NCBI RefSeq assembly: GCF_900104085.1
Contig: NZ_FNLD01000002.1
Span: 310,001 to 374,000, forward strand
Length of the DNA stretch: 64,000 nucleotides
Origin: Pseudoxanthomonas sp. CF125
Lineage (GTDB): Bacteria; Pseudomonadota; Gammaproteobacteria; Xanthomonadales; Xanthomonadaceae
Direction of reading: 5' to 3'
The notes under the pieces are model-generated. The model was given only the letters and a program-made list of their open reading frames with translations. It ran no database searches and had not been told where the DNA came from. Position numbers and translations under genes: made by a program. Below, in pieces: positions 28,194-38,898 of this stretch; the first letter of the stretch is position 1; each line of letters starts with the position of its first letter.

Positions 28194-28248
28194 GCCCTGC
28201 GTTTTCCCCTCTTGAATCGCACGCAGGGGCACCCCATCTGTCTTGCAT

Positions 28249-28268
28249 CCCGGCATTGCCGGGTTTTT
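28249..28268 (+). terminator. Second terminator-like hairpin upstream of groES
   Basis: CCCGGC (28249-28254) pairs with GCCGGG (28258-28263) across ATT and is followed by TTTTT. It lies 13 bases before CIRCE and may insulate groESL from upstream transcription. Confidence 0.65.
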
Positions 28269-28280
28269 ATGCCCGCGAAG

Positions 28281-28307
28281 CTGGCACTCACCCGGTACGA
28301 GTGCTAA
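28281..28307 (+). promoter_or_regulatory. CIRCE element (HrcA operator) of groESL
   Basis: The left arm CTGGCACTC (28281-28289), a 9-base spacer and the right arm GAGTGCTAA (28299-28307) match the CIRCE consensus TTAGCACTC-N9-GAGTGCTAA. The only mismatches are two in the left arm. It lies 47 bases before groES, so HrcA repression of the operon is expected. Confidence 0.9.
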
Positions 28308-28354
28308 CATCGCCGCCCCTTTCCCAGTGCAATCAATCACTTAAGAGGATTGAA

Positions 28355-28645
28355 ATGAGCAATATCAAGCCGTTGTACGACCGCGTAGTCATCAAGCGCG
28401 TCGAAGAAGAGAAGTTGTCCGCTGGCGGTATCGTCATTCCGGACTCCGCCACCGAGAAGCCCATCAAGGGCAACGTCATCGCCGTCGGCGACGGCAAGGC
28501 GCTGGACAACGGCACCGTCCGCGCACCCAAGGTGAAGGTCGGCGACCAGGTCCTGTTCGGCAAGTACAGCGGCACCGAAGTGAAGCTGGACGGCACCGAC
28601 TACCTGGTGGTGAAGGAAGACGACATCTTCGCGATCCTCGGCTGA
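28355..28645 (+). CDS. groES: Co-chaperonin GroES
   Basis: This 96-residue heptameric lid of the GroEL folding chamber starts [19 protein letters not shown]. It has the mobile loop [19 protein letters not shown] (about 18-36) and ends with [14 protein letters not shown]. The ATG at 28355 has an AAGAGGAT site at 28343-28350. A CIRCE element lies upstream and groEL follows after a 135-base gap that contains an inverted repeat. Confidence 0.97.
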   Translation: MSNIKPLYDRVVIKRVEEEKLSAGGIVIPDSATEKPIKGNVIAVGDGKALDNGTVRAPKVKVGDQVLFGKYSGTEVKLDGTDYLVVKEDDIFAILG

Positions 28646-28653
28646 TCCGAGCA

Positions 28654-30427
<1,774 letters not shown>

Positions 30428-30456
30428 TTCCGCCCTGCGACCTCGTGTTGCAATCC

Positions 30457-30487
30457 GAAAGGCCCGCCCAGTGCGGGCCTTTCGTTT
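30457..30487 (+). terminator. Intrinsic terminator of groESL
   Basis: GAAAGGCCCGC (30457-30467) pairs perfectly with GCGGGCCTTTC (30473-30483) across CCAGT and is followed by GTTT. It lies 30 bases after the groEL stop. Confidence 0.88.
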
Positions 30488-30536
30488 ATGCACGTTTCGC
30501 ATACGCTAGAGCCGCCACTGCCTGGACACTCAATCA

Positions 30537-32459
30537 ATGACCGTCGAAAGAAATTCACCGAGAACCGTAGCGCTCGCGTGCGCGCTGTTGGCGCTGGCCT
30601 TTCTCAACGGCTGCGCGGTGGTCAAGGTCAGGGAGCAGCGCGCAGGCGATGCCGATCTCGCGCGCCGCGCCGATGTGCTCGGCAGCGGCCAGCTCAGCGC
30701 CGATGCGGCTTCCAGCCTGGCCTCCGCAGGCTTGGACCCGGAGAGCTGCCGGCGCGAGCCCGAACCCTGCGCCGGGCAACTGCGGCAGGCGGTGCCGGAA
30801 GAAGCCTGGCTGGCCACGATCGCCGAAGTACGCACCTTGCGCATGCAGGCAGCGGCCGAAGCGATGCGAACGGTGCCGGAAGTGGCCGCGCACGAAGCGA
30901 TGGATACCGCGCGCTGGGCCTATGCCTACTTGTTCATGACCGCGCGCACGCCCGAGCAGCGCGTGTTCGAATCGCGCCAGGGGCGCGTGTTGCGCTTGTA
31001 CAACCGTGCAGTCGAGGTGACGGCGCAGTCGTTGTTCGAGGTCGCGCGCATGCGCAAAAGCGCACCCGACCAGACCCAGCAGATCCACAACCTGCATTTG
31101 CGCATCGTGTTGCACGGTTTCGACCGCAAGCAGGAGGATGCGCCCGAGATGCTGTTGGCATCGGACACGCTGGGTTTCGACAACCTGCGCGCGGTGTACG
31201 GCCGCGATGGTTTCGGCAGCAGTCTGGTAGCGGTATTTCCGCAGCTGAAGACGGTTGCGGCGCCTACGGAATCCGCACCGCCGGATCTGCCTTATCGCGA
31301 TACCCGTTATTTGCCGGTGACCAGCACGCTCCGCTTCGAGGGAGAGACCCTGAGCGAGGTGTTGGCGACCGAGGATGTGCAGATCGACGTCTACAATCCC
31401 TATCGGTACGAACAGGAAACCATCGCCGGCCGCAGTGTCCCGCTGGCGGCGAATTTCTCGGCCGCCTACGGCGTATGGCTGGCGCGTTCGCAACTGGCAC
31501 GGCTGAGTCTGTCCAGTCTGCTGCGTCCGCGCCAGCAGAGCCCTTTCGATCCGCGCGTCTATCTGACCCAGCCCTATGATCCGGACAAGCGCGTGGTGAT
31601 CCTGGTGCATGGCTTGGCGAGCAGCCCGGAAGCCTGGGTGAACCTGGCCAACGAACTGCTGGGCGACGACGAGCTGCGCCGGCATTACCAGGTCTGGCAA
31701 GTGTTCTATCCGACCAATCTGAGCCTGTTGAACAGCCGTGCGCGCATCGATCAGGCCTTGCGAACGACGTTCGCGCACTTCGATCCGCAAGGCGACGACC
31801 GCGCCAGCCGCGGTGCCGTGCTGGTTGGCCACAGCATGGGCGGAGTGATCTCGCGATTGCTGGTCAGCGACAGCGGTGAGCAGGTGCTGCAGCGCTTGTT
31901 GCAATCGTTTCCGTCGGCGCAGGCTACCGCGTTGGCGCAAGAGCCGATGGTGCGGAAACTGACCGTGTTCCATCCGTTGCCCGAGGTCGGTCGTGCCGTA
32001 TTCCTGGCTACGCCGCATCGCGGCGCCGAGGTCAGCGAAGGCTGGGCGCTGCGTCTGGTGCGGCGCGCGATCCGGCTGCCCTTCACTGTCTTGCGCGACA
32101 CCTCGGAATTGTTCCAGCGCAACAAGATCGATGAGCAGGAACTCCAGCGGATCGGCTTCCACAAGGGCCGTCCTCCAACCGGGCCGGACGATCTCAGTCC
32201 CGGCTCTCTGTTCATGCGCAGCACCGCCGATCTGCCGATCGAAGCGGGACTGCCTTACCACAGCATCATCGGCTGGAAAGATCCGTCGGTGCCGCTGGCG
32301 CAGTCAAGCGACGGCCTGGTTCCCTATGCGAGTTCGCATCTGGATGGCGCGCTTTCGGAAAAGGCGATTCCTTCGGGCCATAGCGTGCAGGAGACGCCGG
32401 CGGCGATTCTGGAATTGCGACGGATCCTGCGTCTGCAGATAGCGGCGGATGGTCAATGA
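30537..32459 (+). CDS. Lipoprotein with alpha/beta hydrolase (lipase-like) domain
   Basis: This 640-residue envelope protein has a signal peptide with lipobox LNGC (Cys26). A long N-terminal region of unknown fold (about 30-340) contains helical segments (TLRMQAAAEAMRTVPEVAAHEAMDTARWAY-like). An alpha/beta hydrolase domain from about residue 350 has the oxyanion-type VILVHGLASSPEAW and nucleophile elbow VGHSMGGVIS. Catalytic Asp and His candidates are SSDGLVPYASSHLDG and GHSVQETP near the end. It is probably a lipid- or ester-hydrolysing surface protein; the substrate is unknown. It is free-standing between groEL's terminator and a REP-like repeat. Confidence 0.82.
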   Translation: MTVERNSPRTVALACALLALAFLNGCAVVKVREQRAGDADLARRADVLGSGQLSADAASSLASAGLDPESCRREPEPCAGQLRQAVPEEAWLATIAEVRTLRMQAAAEAMRTVPEVAAHEAMDTARWAYAYLFMTARTPEQRVFESRQGRVLRLYNRAVEVTAQSLFEVARMRKSAPDQTQQIHNLHLRIVLHGFDRKQEDAPEMLLASDTLGFDNLRAVYGRDGFGSSLVAVFPQLKTVAAPTESAPPDLPYRDTRYLPVTSTLRFEGETLSEVLATEDVQIDVYNPYRYEQETIAGRSVPLAANFSAAYGVWLARSQLARLSLSSLLRPRQQSPFDPRVYLTQPYDPDKRVVILVHGLASSPEAWVNLANELLGDDELRRHYQVWQVFYPTNLSLLNSRARIDQALRTTFAHFDPQGDDRASRGAVLVGHSMGGVISRLLVSDSGEQVLQRLLQSFPSAQATALAQEPMVRKLTVFHPLPEVGRAVFLATPHRGAEVSEGWALRLVRRAIRLPFTVLRDTSELFQRNKIDEQELQRIGFHKGRPPTGPDDLSPGSLFMRSTADLPIEAGLPYHSIIGWKDPSVPLAQSSDGLVPYASSHLDGALSEKAIPSGHSVQETPAAILELRRILRLQIAADGQ

Positions 32460-32466
32460 GACCAGG

Positions 32467-32539
32467 GTAGGTCGGGGCTACGCCCCCGACGCGCGGATGG
32501 TTCCAATTCCCGTGCGTCGGGGGCGTAGCCCCGACCTAC
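32467..32539. repeat. REP-like inverted repeat, GTAGGTCGGGGC family
   Basis: Perfect arms GTAGGTCGGGGCTACGCCCC...GACGCG (from 32467) and its complement (ending 32539) surround a spacer of about 20 bases. It begins 8 bases after the hydrolase stop codon. The family is shared with 10172-10246 and 24352-24377. Confidence 0.92.
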
Positions 32540-32606
32540 TGGGGTGCGCGTCTGACGGCGGGCATGGACATTGATGCCGACGTACGGCTTCATGCATGCT
32601 GCCGCA

Positions 32607-34790
32607 ATGAACCCCGCGCCTCTGTCCAAGCGTCGCTCGATTATCTTCTGGATGCGACGCCTGCTGATTGCCGTCATCGCTGTGTACGTCCTGTACCTGA
32701 TCGCCGGCAATCTGTTCCTCAATACTTCGCTCGGCCCCTCGGCGATCAACCGCAAGCCGGAAAAATTCCAGATGCAGTGGGCGAGCGGCAGCACTTGGTG
32801 GCCGGGCCGCGTGTCGCTGTCGGAGGTGAAATTGCAGGGCCATGTGCGGCATACGCAATGGTCGGTGCGCGCCGCGCGCGCCAGTGGCCGTATCGGCTTG
32901 CTCCCTCTGCTGCGCAGAGAGCTGCACGTGCCTTATGTGTCGGTCAAGGAGGTGGACGGCTCGGTGGATCATGTCGACACCGAACAGCCTTCGCCGGCAC
33001 CGCGTCCGGGTGGCTGGACGCTGCGTTTCGACCGTATCGCCAGCGATAGCGTGCGGCGCGCCGGTTTCGGCGAGCTGTCGCTGCAAGGCCAGGGAAGCGC
33101 CGAATTCGGTTTCATCAAGCAACTGCGCGGCGGGCCGATGGAAGTGCTGCCTTCGACCGTGAAATTCACGCACGCGCGCCTGGCCCAGGATGGCCGGGAA
33201 TGGTTGCGCGACGGCACGCTCGATGCGCGTTTCGCCATCGCCCGCCACACCCGCGCGCAGGCGCAGGGTTTGGACAAACTGCTGCTCAGCGATATCCAAC
33301 TCGATCTGCAGGGTACGACCGCCGCCCTGGCGGTGGCGATGGACGCGCAAGGCCATGGTTCGTTCGAAACGGTGCCGGGGAAGGGACAGGCGAAGGCCGC
33401 CTTGAAATTCTCGCGCGGCGCGCTGGCGTCCGGCAGCCAGTTGCGCTGGCAGATGCCCGTGGTCAGCACCGATCCAAAGGGCGCGACTCATACCGATCAC
33501 GTCCAGGTCGCACTGGACGTGGACCACGACATGACCCTGACCGCGTACATGCCGCCGCAAGCGCACGGCGTGTTCGGCCTGGACGCCGACTTGCGCGTGA
33601 CCGGCAACAGGATCCCGCTGCGCGATTTCGCCAGCCTGCTGCCGCGCACTTCCGGCCATGTGGCGGGCCAATGGCGGTTCTCTTCGTTGCGCTGGCTGGG
33701 GCGCTTCTTCACCAAGGCGCCGTGGCTGACCCTCGATGGCGCCGGCGATGTCGCCGCCAACGTGCGGGTAGTCGATGGCAAGGTCGCGGCCGGCAGCACC
33801 TTCAGCGTGCCGCAGGTGGCGGTGGTGGCCGAGGTGATGAGCAACCGCATCGAAGGCAGTGGGCGCGCCGAGGGCCGTTTCGATGCCGGGGCCGACGGCG
33901 GCTTGCTGCCCAGTTTGAACATCGTGCTGAACCGCTTCCACGTCGCCGCCGACGACAACCTGCGTGCGCCTTACGTGCAGGGCAACGACTTGCACCTGGA
34001 CCTGGCCGCGGGCGAAGACCTGGCCGCGTTGCGCGATTCGCTGCGCGCGCACCTGACGTTCAAGGGCGCGAGTATCCCGGACCTGCGCATCTACAACCGC
34101 TATCTGCCCAGCCAGCACCTGCGTTTCGATGGCGGCAGCGGCGTGCTGAGCGGCGATCTGCATCTGGACGGCAAGGGCGAAATCGGAAGCGGCTGGCTGC
34201 GCGTGGCCGGACGCAAGGCGCAGATGCGCGTGGCCGGCATGGCGTTGCGCGGAGATATCGGCATCGACACGCGCCTGCGTCGCGCCGATCTGGCCAGGCG
34301 CAACTTCGCCGTCGACGGCAGCAGCATCACCCTGGACAACATCAGCTTCAGCGAGCCCGGCGGCGAAACGCGCAGCGGTTGGTGGGCGCGCATCGCCCTG
34401 CCGCGCGCGCGTCTGGACTGGAACAAGCCGCTCAGCATCGGCGGCGACGCCAACGTGAAAATGAAGGATGTCGGCTTCCTGTTGTCGCTGTTCTCCCGGC
34501 AGAAGGAATACCCGAAGTGGGTATTCAGGCTGGTCGACGCCGGCCAGGCGCAGGTGCGGGGCAGGGTGCAATGGCGGCGCGATACCCTGGTGCTGGACCG
34601 CATCGACGCCAGCAACGACCGTTTCGACCTGCAGGCGCGCCTGCTTCTGCGTGGAAAGAACCGCAATGGCAGCCTCTACGCCAAGTGGGGCGTGCTGAGC
34701 GTGGGCGTGCAGGCAAACGGTGCGCAGAACAGCTTTCATCTGCTGCGGGCCAAGCAGTGGTACGACGCCCAGCCGCAATTGTCGCCATAG
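32607..34790 (+). CDS. AsmA-like inner-membrane-anchored periplasmic protein
   Basis: This protein of about 727 residues has one N-terminal helix (IIFWMRRLLIAVIAVYVLYLIAG, about 12-34) and a very long beta-rich periplasmic part without cysteine pairs. The repeated amphipathic strands and the signature-like WWPGRVSLSEVKLQG at the start and LSGDLHLDGKGEIGSG-type motifs recall AsmA/YhdP/TamB bridge proteins, which move phospholipids between membranes. This is a fold-level inference, not a recognised family match. The exact start is uncertain: ATG at 32571, 32592 or 32607 is possible and none has a strong ribosome site. Confidence 0.6.
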   Translation: MNPAPLSKRRSIIFWMRRLLIAVIAVYVLYLIAGNLFLNTSLGPSAINRKPEKFQMQWASGSTWWPGRVSLSEVKLQGHVRHTQWSVRAARASGRIGLLPLLRRELHVPYVSVKEVDGSVDHVDTEQPSPAPRPGGWTLRFDRIASDSVRRAGFGELSLQGQGSAEFGFIKQLRGGPMEVLPSTVKFTHARLAQDGREWLRDGTLDARFAIARHTRAQAQGLDKLLLSDIQLDLQGTTAALAVAMDAQGHGSFETVPGKGQAKAALKFSRGALASGSQLRWQMPVVSTDPKGATHTDHVQVALDVDHDMTLTAYMPPQAHGVFGLDADLRVTGNRIPLRDFASLLPRTSGHVAGQWRFSSLRWLGRFFTKAPWLTLDGAGDVAANVRVVDGKVAAGSTFSVPQVAVVAEVMSNRIEGSGRAEGRFDAGADGGLLPSLNIVLNRFHVAADDNLRAPYVQGNDLHLDLAAGEDLAALRDSLRAHLTFKGASIPDLRIYNRYLPSQHLRFDGGSGVLSGDLHLDGKGEIGSGWLRVAGRKAQMRVAGMALRGDIGIDTRLRRADLARRNFAVDGSSITLDNISFSEPGGETRSGWWARIALPRARLDWNKPLSIGGDANVKMKDVGFLLSLFSRQKEYPKWVFRLVDAGQAQVRGRVQWRRDTLVLDRIDASNDRFDLQARLLLRGKNRNGSLYAKWGVLSVGVQANGAQNSFHLLRAKQWYDAQPQLSP

Positions 34791-34953
34791 GACGGGCTCT
34801 GGTCTGTCGCTCGTGAACGAGGTTGGCCGAGGCGGAAAAGTCGGTCGCAGTGCGCAACAAAAACGTGACTCGCCTATTCATTTTTCTGTTTCGTCCGGCC
34901 GCGCGGCGAGCCATCGGCAGCTGCCATCGACCTGCACGAATGAGTCATCTCCA

Positions 34954-34983
34954 GTTCTCACAAGGGTTGTAACCGTTCTCACA
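34954..34983. promoter_or_regulatory. Tandem 9-base direct repeats, 21 bp apart
   Basis: GTTCTCACA occurs at 34954-34962 and 34975-34983, exactly two helical turns apart, with similar sequence after each copy (AGGGTT and CAATCGGTT). The pair lies about 120 bases before a strong terminator. This layout suggests a regulated promoter for a short rightward transcript. Confidence 0.4.
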
Positions 34984-34984
34984 C

Positions 34985-35136
34985 AATCGGTTCATGAGCT
35001 TCGCTACTGAACCCTGCAGTTCTGTTTTGCAGTGCAGCGTGCAAGAGCCGCGAGGCGTCCTTCACGATGCGCCCGCATCCCGACGTGGGGGAGGGAGCAA
35101 GCCCGCAACTGGCCTAGCCATTGCGGGCTTTTTTTC
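34985..35136 (+). ncRNA. Candidate small RNA upstream of lipA
   Basis: The 34791-35343 gap holds no convincing gene. Behind the tandem repeats at 34954-34983 lies about 115 bases of structured sequence, including CTGCAGTTCTGTTTTGCAGTG, which can form a CTGCA/TGCAG hairpin. It ends at the terminator at 35099. The 5' end is a guess and no RNA family is recognised. Alternatively, the terminator may serve the AsmA-like gene, which ends 300 bases upstream. Confidence 0.3.
35099..35136 (+). terminator. Strong intrinsic terminator in the gap before lipA
   Basis: AAGCCCGCAA (35099-35108) pairs perfectly with TTGCGGGCTT (35121-35130). The stem extends inward by TGGC/GCCA around a CTA loop, and a run of seven T follows (35129-35135). 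Confidence 0.88.
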
Positions 35137-35167
35137 GCCCGCGATTTGCCTTGTTCCTTGCACAAGA

Positions 35168-35226
35168 GCCGGCGGGCAATGCCCGCCCTACAAAGTCGGA
35201 TCGTAGGGCGGGCACTGCCCGCCGGC
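35168..35226. repeat. REP-like inverted repeat, GTAGGGCGGGC family
   Basis: Arms GCCGGCGGGCAATGCCCGCC..CTAC (35168-35191) and GTAGGGCGGGCACTGCCCGC.. (35203-35226) are inverted copies with one mismatch. Each arm is itself a small palindrome. The other REP-like families here have the same design (GTAG at the base of the stem). Confidence 0.88.
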
Positions 35227-35343
35227 TTCTGGGACAGCCAGGCGGCCCATGGCTCCCCATGCGCTGATGGATGGATCGTTGTTTCCCAGTGCGGATCGGC
35301 TTCCGGGCCGCCGGTCCGGGGCCTTAGGAGCTAGAATTCGTTC

Positions 35344-36369
35344 ATGAGCAACGATGCAGGCGTCCGCCCCGGTTCCTCCCGGGAAATCCCCCTTCAGGTC
35401 CTGGCCTCCAGCGCGGCCGCCGCGCCGCTGGAAACCGGGGTCAAGCAGCTGGGCGGGGACAAGATCAACCGCTCTCCGGTTCAGTTCCTGGACGCCCCCG
35501 TGCTGCGCAAGCCGTCCTGGATCCGCGTACGCATTCCCAGCGACGGCTCGGTGGCCCGGCTCAAGGCCAAGCTGCGCGAGAACCGCCTGGTCACGGTTTG
35601 CGAGGAAGCCAGCTGCCCCAATATCCACGAGTGCTTCAGCCACGGCACTGCGACCTTCATGATCCTGGGCGAGGTCTGCACCCGCCGCTGCTCGTTCTGC
35701 GACGTGGCCCATGGCCGTCCCAAGCCGCCCGACGCCGGCGAGCCGCTCAGCCTGGCCACCACCGTCGCCGACATGGGCCTGAAATACGTGGTGGTGACCT
35801 CGGTGGACCGCGACGACCTGCGCGACGGCGGCGCCCAGCACTTCGTCGATTGCATCGCGGCCATCCGCGAGCATTCGCCGGGCACCCGCATCGAGATCCT
35901 GACCCCGGATTTCCGCGGCAAGGGCCGCATGGACCGGGCGCTGGAGATCCTGGCGGTCAATCCGCCGGACGTGTTCAACCACAACATCGAAACCGTGCCC
36001 GACCTGTACCCCAACGTGCGCCCGGGCGCCGATTACCAGTGGTCGCTGACCCTGCTGCAGAAGTTCAAGCAGCAGCACCCGCAGCTGCCCACCAAGTCCG
36101 GGATCATGCTCGGTCTGGGCGAGACCATGGAACAGGTCCAGGCCACCCTGCGCGACCTGCGCGCGCACCAGGTGGACATGATCACCATCGGCCAGTACCT
36201 GCAGCCCACCGCCCACCACCACCCGGTGCTGCGCTACTGGACCCCGGACGAGTTCGCCGAGCTCGAGCGCTACGGCCAGGAGCTGGGGTTCAGCCACGTG
36301 GCTTCCGGCCCGCTGGTGCGTTCTTCCTACCATGCGGATCTGCAGGCCAAGCAGGCCGGCGTCGGCTGA
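35344..36369 (+). CDS. lipA: Lipoyl synthase
   Basis: This 341-residue radical SAM enzyme inserts two sulfurs into protein-bound octanoate. Both iron-sulfur clusters are visible: the auxiliary cluster in [12 protein letters not shown] (about 80-91) and the radical SAM cluster in CTRRCSFC (about 106-113). The C-terminal serine motif [11 protein letters not shown], a ligand of the auxiliary cluster, is intact. The N-terminus has an extra stretch of about 40 residues of low conservation. ATG at 35344 follows TTAGGAGCT. The usual partner lipB is not next to it. Confidence 0.97.
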   Translation: MSNDAGVRPGSSREIPLQVLASSAAAAPLETGVKQLGGDKINRSPVQFLDAPVLRKPSWIRVRIPSDGSVARLKAKLRENRLVTVCEEASCPNIHECFSHGTATFMILGEVCTRRCSFCDVAHGRPKPPDAGEPLSLATTVADMGLKYVVVTSVDRDDLRDGGAQHFVDCIAAIREHSPGTRIEILTPDFRGKGRMDRALEILAVNPPDVFNHNIETVPDLYPNVRPGADYQWSLTLLQKFKQQHPQLPTKSGIMLGLGETMEQVQATLRDLRAHQVDMITIGQYLQPTAHHHPVLRYWTPDEFAELERYGQELGFSHVASGPLVRSSYHADLQAKQAGVG

Positions 36370-36535
36370 ACGGCCGCCCGCCGGAGTCGATTGGCAAACG
36401 AAGCATTCACATTTTGGCGACTTACCGCCGGTAGGCTGCAAGCGGATGACAGGGCCGGCAACTTTCGGCACTGTCGCCAAGTCAGAGCTTTTCCGCAGCA
36501 TCCCCACAGGCCACCATGGCCAACGAGTAGACCCG

Positions 36536-38722
36536 ATGAAATTGAAGACCCCTGCCGTCGCCCTCCTGTCCCTGGCTCTGGTCGCACCGCTGGCCCTGCT
36601 TGCGCGTGCCGACAGCCAGCCGCTGTCCGGCACCACCGGGCCCACGGCGGACCAGTCATCCACCTCCAAGCAGGTGTACGGCCTGTTGTCCGACAGCCGC
36701 TACGCATACCGCCCGCGTGCGCTGGACGATGCGCTGTCGCAGGACATCTTCAAGCGTTACCTCGAATCCCTGGACGGCGGCAAGCAGTACTTCACTGCCG
36801 ACGATATCGCCAAATTCGGCCCTTATAAGACCGAGCTGGACGACGCCATCCGCAGCGGCGAACTGGAACCGGCCTACGACATTTTCGCCGTGTACAAACA
36901 GCGCGTCGGCCAGCGCATCGCCTATGCGCGCACGCTGCTGAAGCAGAACTTCGATTTCACCGGCGACCAGCGCTGGGAATACGACCGCGAGAAGGCGCCC
37001 TGGGCCGCGAACACGCAGGAACTGGACGAGGTGTGGAAGAAGTCGGTGATGAACGATTGGCTGCGCCTCAAGCTCGCAGGCAAGAAGCCCGATGAAATCC
37101 GCAAGACGCTGGACAAGCGCTACGCGACCTATCAGCGCACCGTGGACGAGCTGAAGAGCGAGGACGTGTTCCAGACCTTCCTCAACAGCTACACCAACGC
37201 TATCGATCCGCATACCGACTACTTCACGCCGAAGACGGCGGAGAACTTCAACCAGTCCATGTCGCTGTCGCTGGAAGGCATCGGCGCGCAGCTGCAGCGC
37301 CAGGACGATCTGGTGGTGATCCGCGAGATCATCGCCGGCGGTCCGGCCGACGTGAACGGCACGCTCAAGCCGGGCGACCGCATCGTCGCCGTCGGCCAGG
37401 GCAAGTCCGGCGCGATGACCGACGTGATCGGCTGGCGCATCGACGATGTGGTGGCGCAGATCCGCGGCAAGAAAGACACGCAGGTGCGGCTGGAATACAT
37501 TCCCGCCGAAAGCGGCGTGGACGGCAAGCACGCGCAGGTCACCCTGACCCGGCAGAAGATCAAGCTGGAAGAGCAGGCGGCCAAGGCCGAGACCATCAAT
37601 CTGCCCGCCGCCAACGGTGAACCGGCGCGCCGCATCGGCGTGATCAAGCTGCCCGCGTTCTATCAGGATTTCGAAGGCCGCCGGAAGAATCCGAACGATT
37701 ACACCTCCGCAACGCGCGATATCGCCAAGTTGCTGGTCCAATTCAAGGCGGATAACGTCGATGGCGTGGTCATGGACCTGCGCAACAACGGCGGCGGTTC
37801 GCTGGACGAAGCGGTGGAGCTCACCGGCTTGTTCATCGACAAGGGCCCGGTGGTGCAGGTGCGCGAGTCCGGCGGCCGCGTCACCGTCAATGCCGACCGC
37901 ACTTCCGGCGTGGCCTGGGACGGTCCGCTGGCGGTGCTGACCAATCGCGGCTCGGCTTCGGCTTCGGAAATCTTCGCCGGCGCCATCCAGGACTACGGAC
38001 GCGGCCTGGTGATAGGCGAAACCACTTTCGGCAAGGGCACCGTGCAGAACCTGGCCGATCTGGACCGCTGGCCGGCCAACGAAACCCCGCGCTTCGGCTC
38101 GGTCAAGCTGACCATCGCCCAGTTCTTCCGCGTCGCCGGCGGCAGCACCCAGCACAAGGGCGTGGTGCCCGATATCGCCTTCCCGGTCAGCGTGGACGCC
38201 ACCGAATACGGCGAGAGCACTTACGACAACGCGTTGCCGTGGACCAAGATCGCCGCGGTGCCGCACACCCAATACGGCAACTTCGCGCCGCTGCTGCCGC
38301 GTCTGGAAGCGCTGCACGCCGCGCGTGTGGCCACCGACAAGGAATTCCAGTGGTGGTCGCAGGACGTGACCGATTTCCGCGCCGAAGCCGCCAAGAAATA
38401 CGTGTCGCTCAACGAAGCCGAGCGCCGCGCCGAACGCGACAAGCAGGACACCCAACGCAAGGAACGCCAGGCCGAACGCAAGGCCCTGGGCCTGGCGCTG
38501 GATCCGCTGGCCGACGATGCGGCCGACGACGGCCTGGGCGCCAACGAGCGCGATATCGTCAAGGATGCCGCCCGCGAAAAACTGGCCGACAAGCGCCCCG
38601 ATCCGCTGCTGCGCGAGTCGGCCGCGATCCTGGGCGATGCCATCGACGTGCTGGGCAACGACCGCACGCTGTCGGCGCAGGTGTTGCCGGTATCCACCAT
38701 GCCGGGGCGCTGGGCGGATTGA
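36536..38722 (+). CDS. prc: Tail-specific carboxy-terminal protease Prc
   Basis: This 728-residue periplasmic S41 protease degrades or trims envelope proteins from the C-terminus. A signal peptide (1-24, AVALLSLALVAPLALLARA) is followed by an N-terminal helical domain and a PDZ domain at about 235-325 (SLSLEGIGAQLQRQDDLVVI). The S41 core has MDLRNNGGGSLDEAV, a Ser in RGSASASEIFAGAI and a Lys in TFGKGTVQ; these form the Ser-Lys dyad. The DUF3340-type C-terminus is rich in charged residues. The start is ATG at 36536; longer readings of the frame are not supported. It lies about 165 bases after lipA. Confidence 0.95.
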   Translation: MKLKTPAVALLSLALVAPLALLARADSQPLSGTTGPTADQSSTSKQVYGLLSDSRYAYRPRALDDALSQDIFKRYLESLDGGKQYFTADDIAKFGPYKTELDDAIRSGELEPAYDIFAVYKQRVGQRIAYARTLLKQNFDFTGDQRWEYDREKAPWAANTQELDEVWKKSVMNDWLRLKLAGKKPDEIRKTLDKRYATYQRTVDELKSEDVFQTFLNSYTNAIDPHTDYFTPKTAENFNQSMSLSLEGIGAQLQRQDDLVVIREIIAGGPADVNGTLKPGDRIVAVGQGKSGAMTDVIGWRIDDVVAQIRGKKDTQVRLEYIPAESGVDGKHAQVTLTRQKIKLEEQAAKAETINLPAANGEPARRIGVIKLPAFYQDFEGRRKNPNDYTSATRDIAKLLVQFKADNVDGVVMDLRNNGGGSLDEAVELTGLFIDKGPVVQVRESGGRVTVNADRTSGVAWDGPLAVLTNRGSASASEIFAGAIQDYGRGLVIGETTFGKGTVQNLADLDRWPANETPRFGSVKLTIAQFFRVAGGSTQHKGVVPDIAFPVSVDATEYGESTYDNALPWTKIAAVPHTQYGNFAPLLPRLEALHAARVATDKEFQWWSQDVTDFRAEAAKKYVSLNEAERRAERDKQDTQRKERQAERKALGLALDPLADDAADDGLGANERDIVKDAAREKLADKRPDPLLRESAAILGDAIDVLGNDRTLSAQVLPVSTMPGRWAD

Positions 38723-38736
38723 AGCCCGCATGAACA

Positions 38737-38793
38737 CCTCTCCCACCGGGAGAGGTCGCCGCGCAAAGCGCGGCGGGTGAGGGTACGGCGAAG
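38737..38793. repeat. Partial copy of the CCTCTCCC hairpin repeat
   Basis: The hairpin CCTCTCCCACCGGGAGAGG (38737-38755) and GGTGAGGGTACGGCGAAG (38775-38793) match the start of the composite element at 15901. A small GCCGCGC/GCGCGGC stem sits between them in place of the usual TTG. It follows the prc stop by 14 bases and could act as a weak terminator. Confidence 0.7.
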
Positions 38794-38898
38794 CCAAGGC
38801 AGGTGAACAGCCTCCAGACTTGCCGCGTTTCGCCCGCAATCGCAAGCAAAGCAAGAATCGGATAGCGGGCGCCCAGTGCGCCCGTTACGCTTTGGCCC

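Noticed and set aside
28154..28354. N-terminal extension of groES
   Set aside because: The extended frame runs through two terminators and the CIRCE operator; the true start is ATG 28355.
32478..34778. 766-codon open frame on the minus strand
   Set aside because: It mirrors the AsmA-like gene in an antisense frame and shows only Gln/His/Arg-rich low-complexity sequence.
36656..38854. 732-codon open frame on the minus strand
   Set aside because: It is antisense to prc, whose PDZ and S41 motifs are intact.
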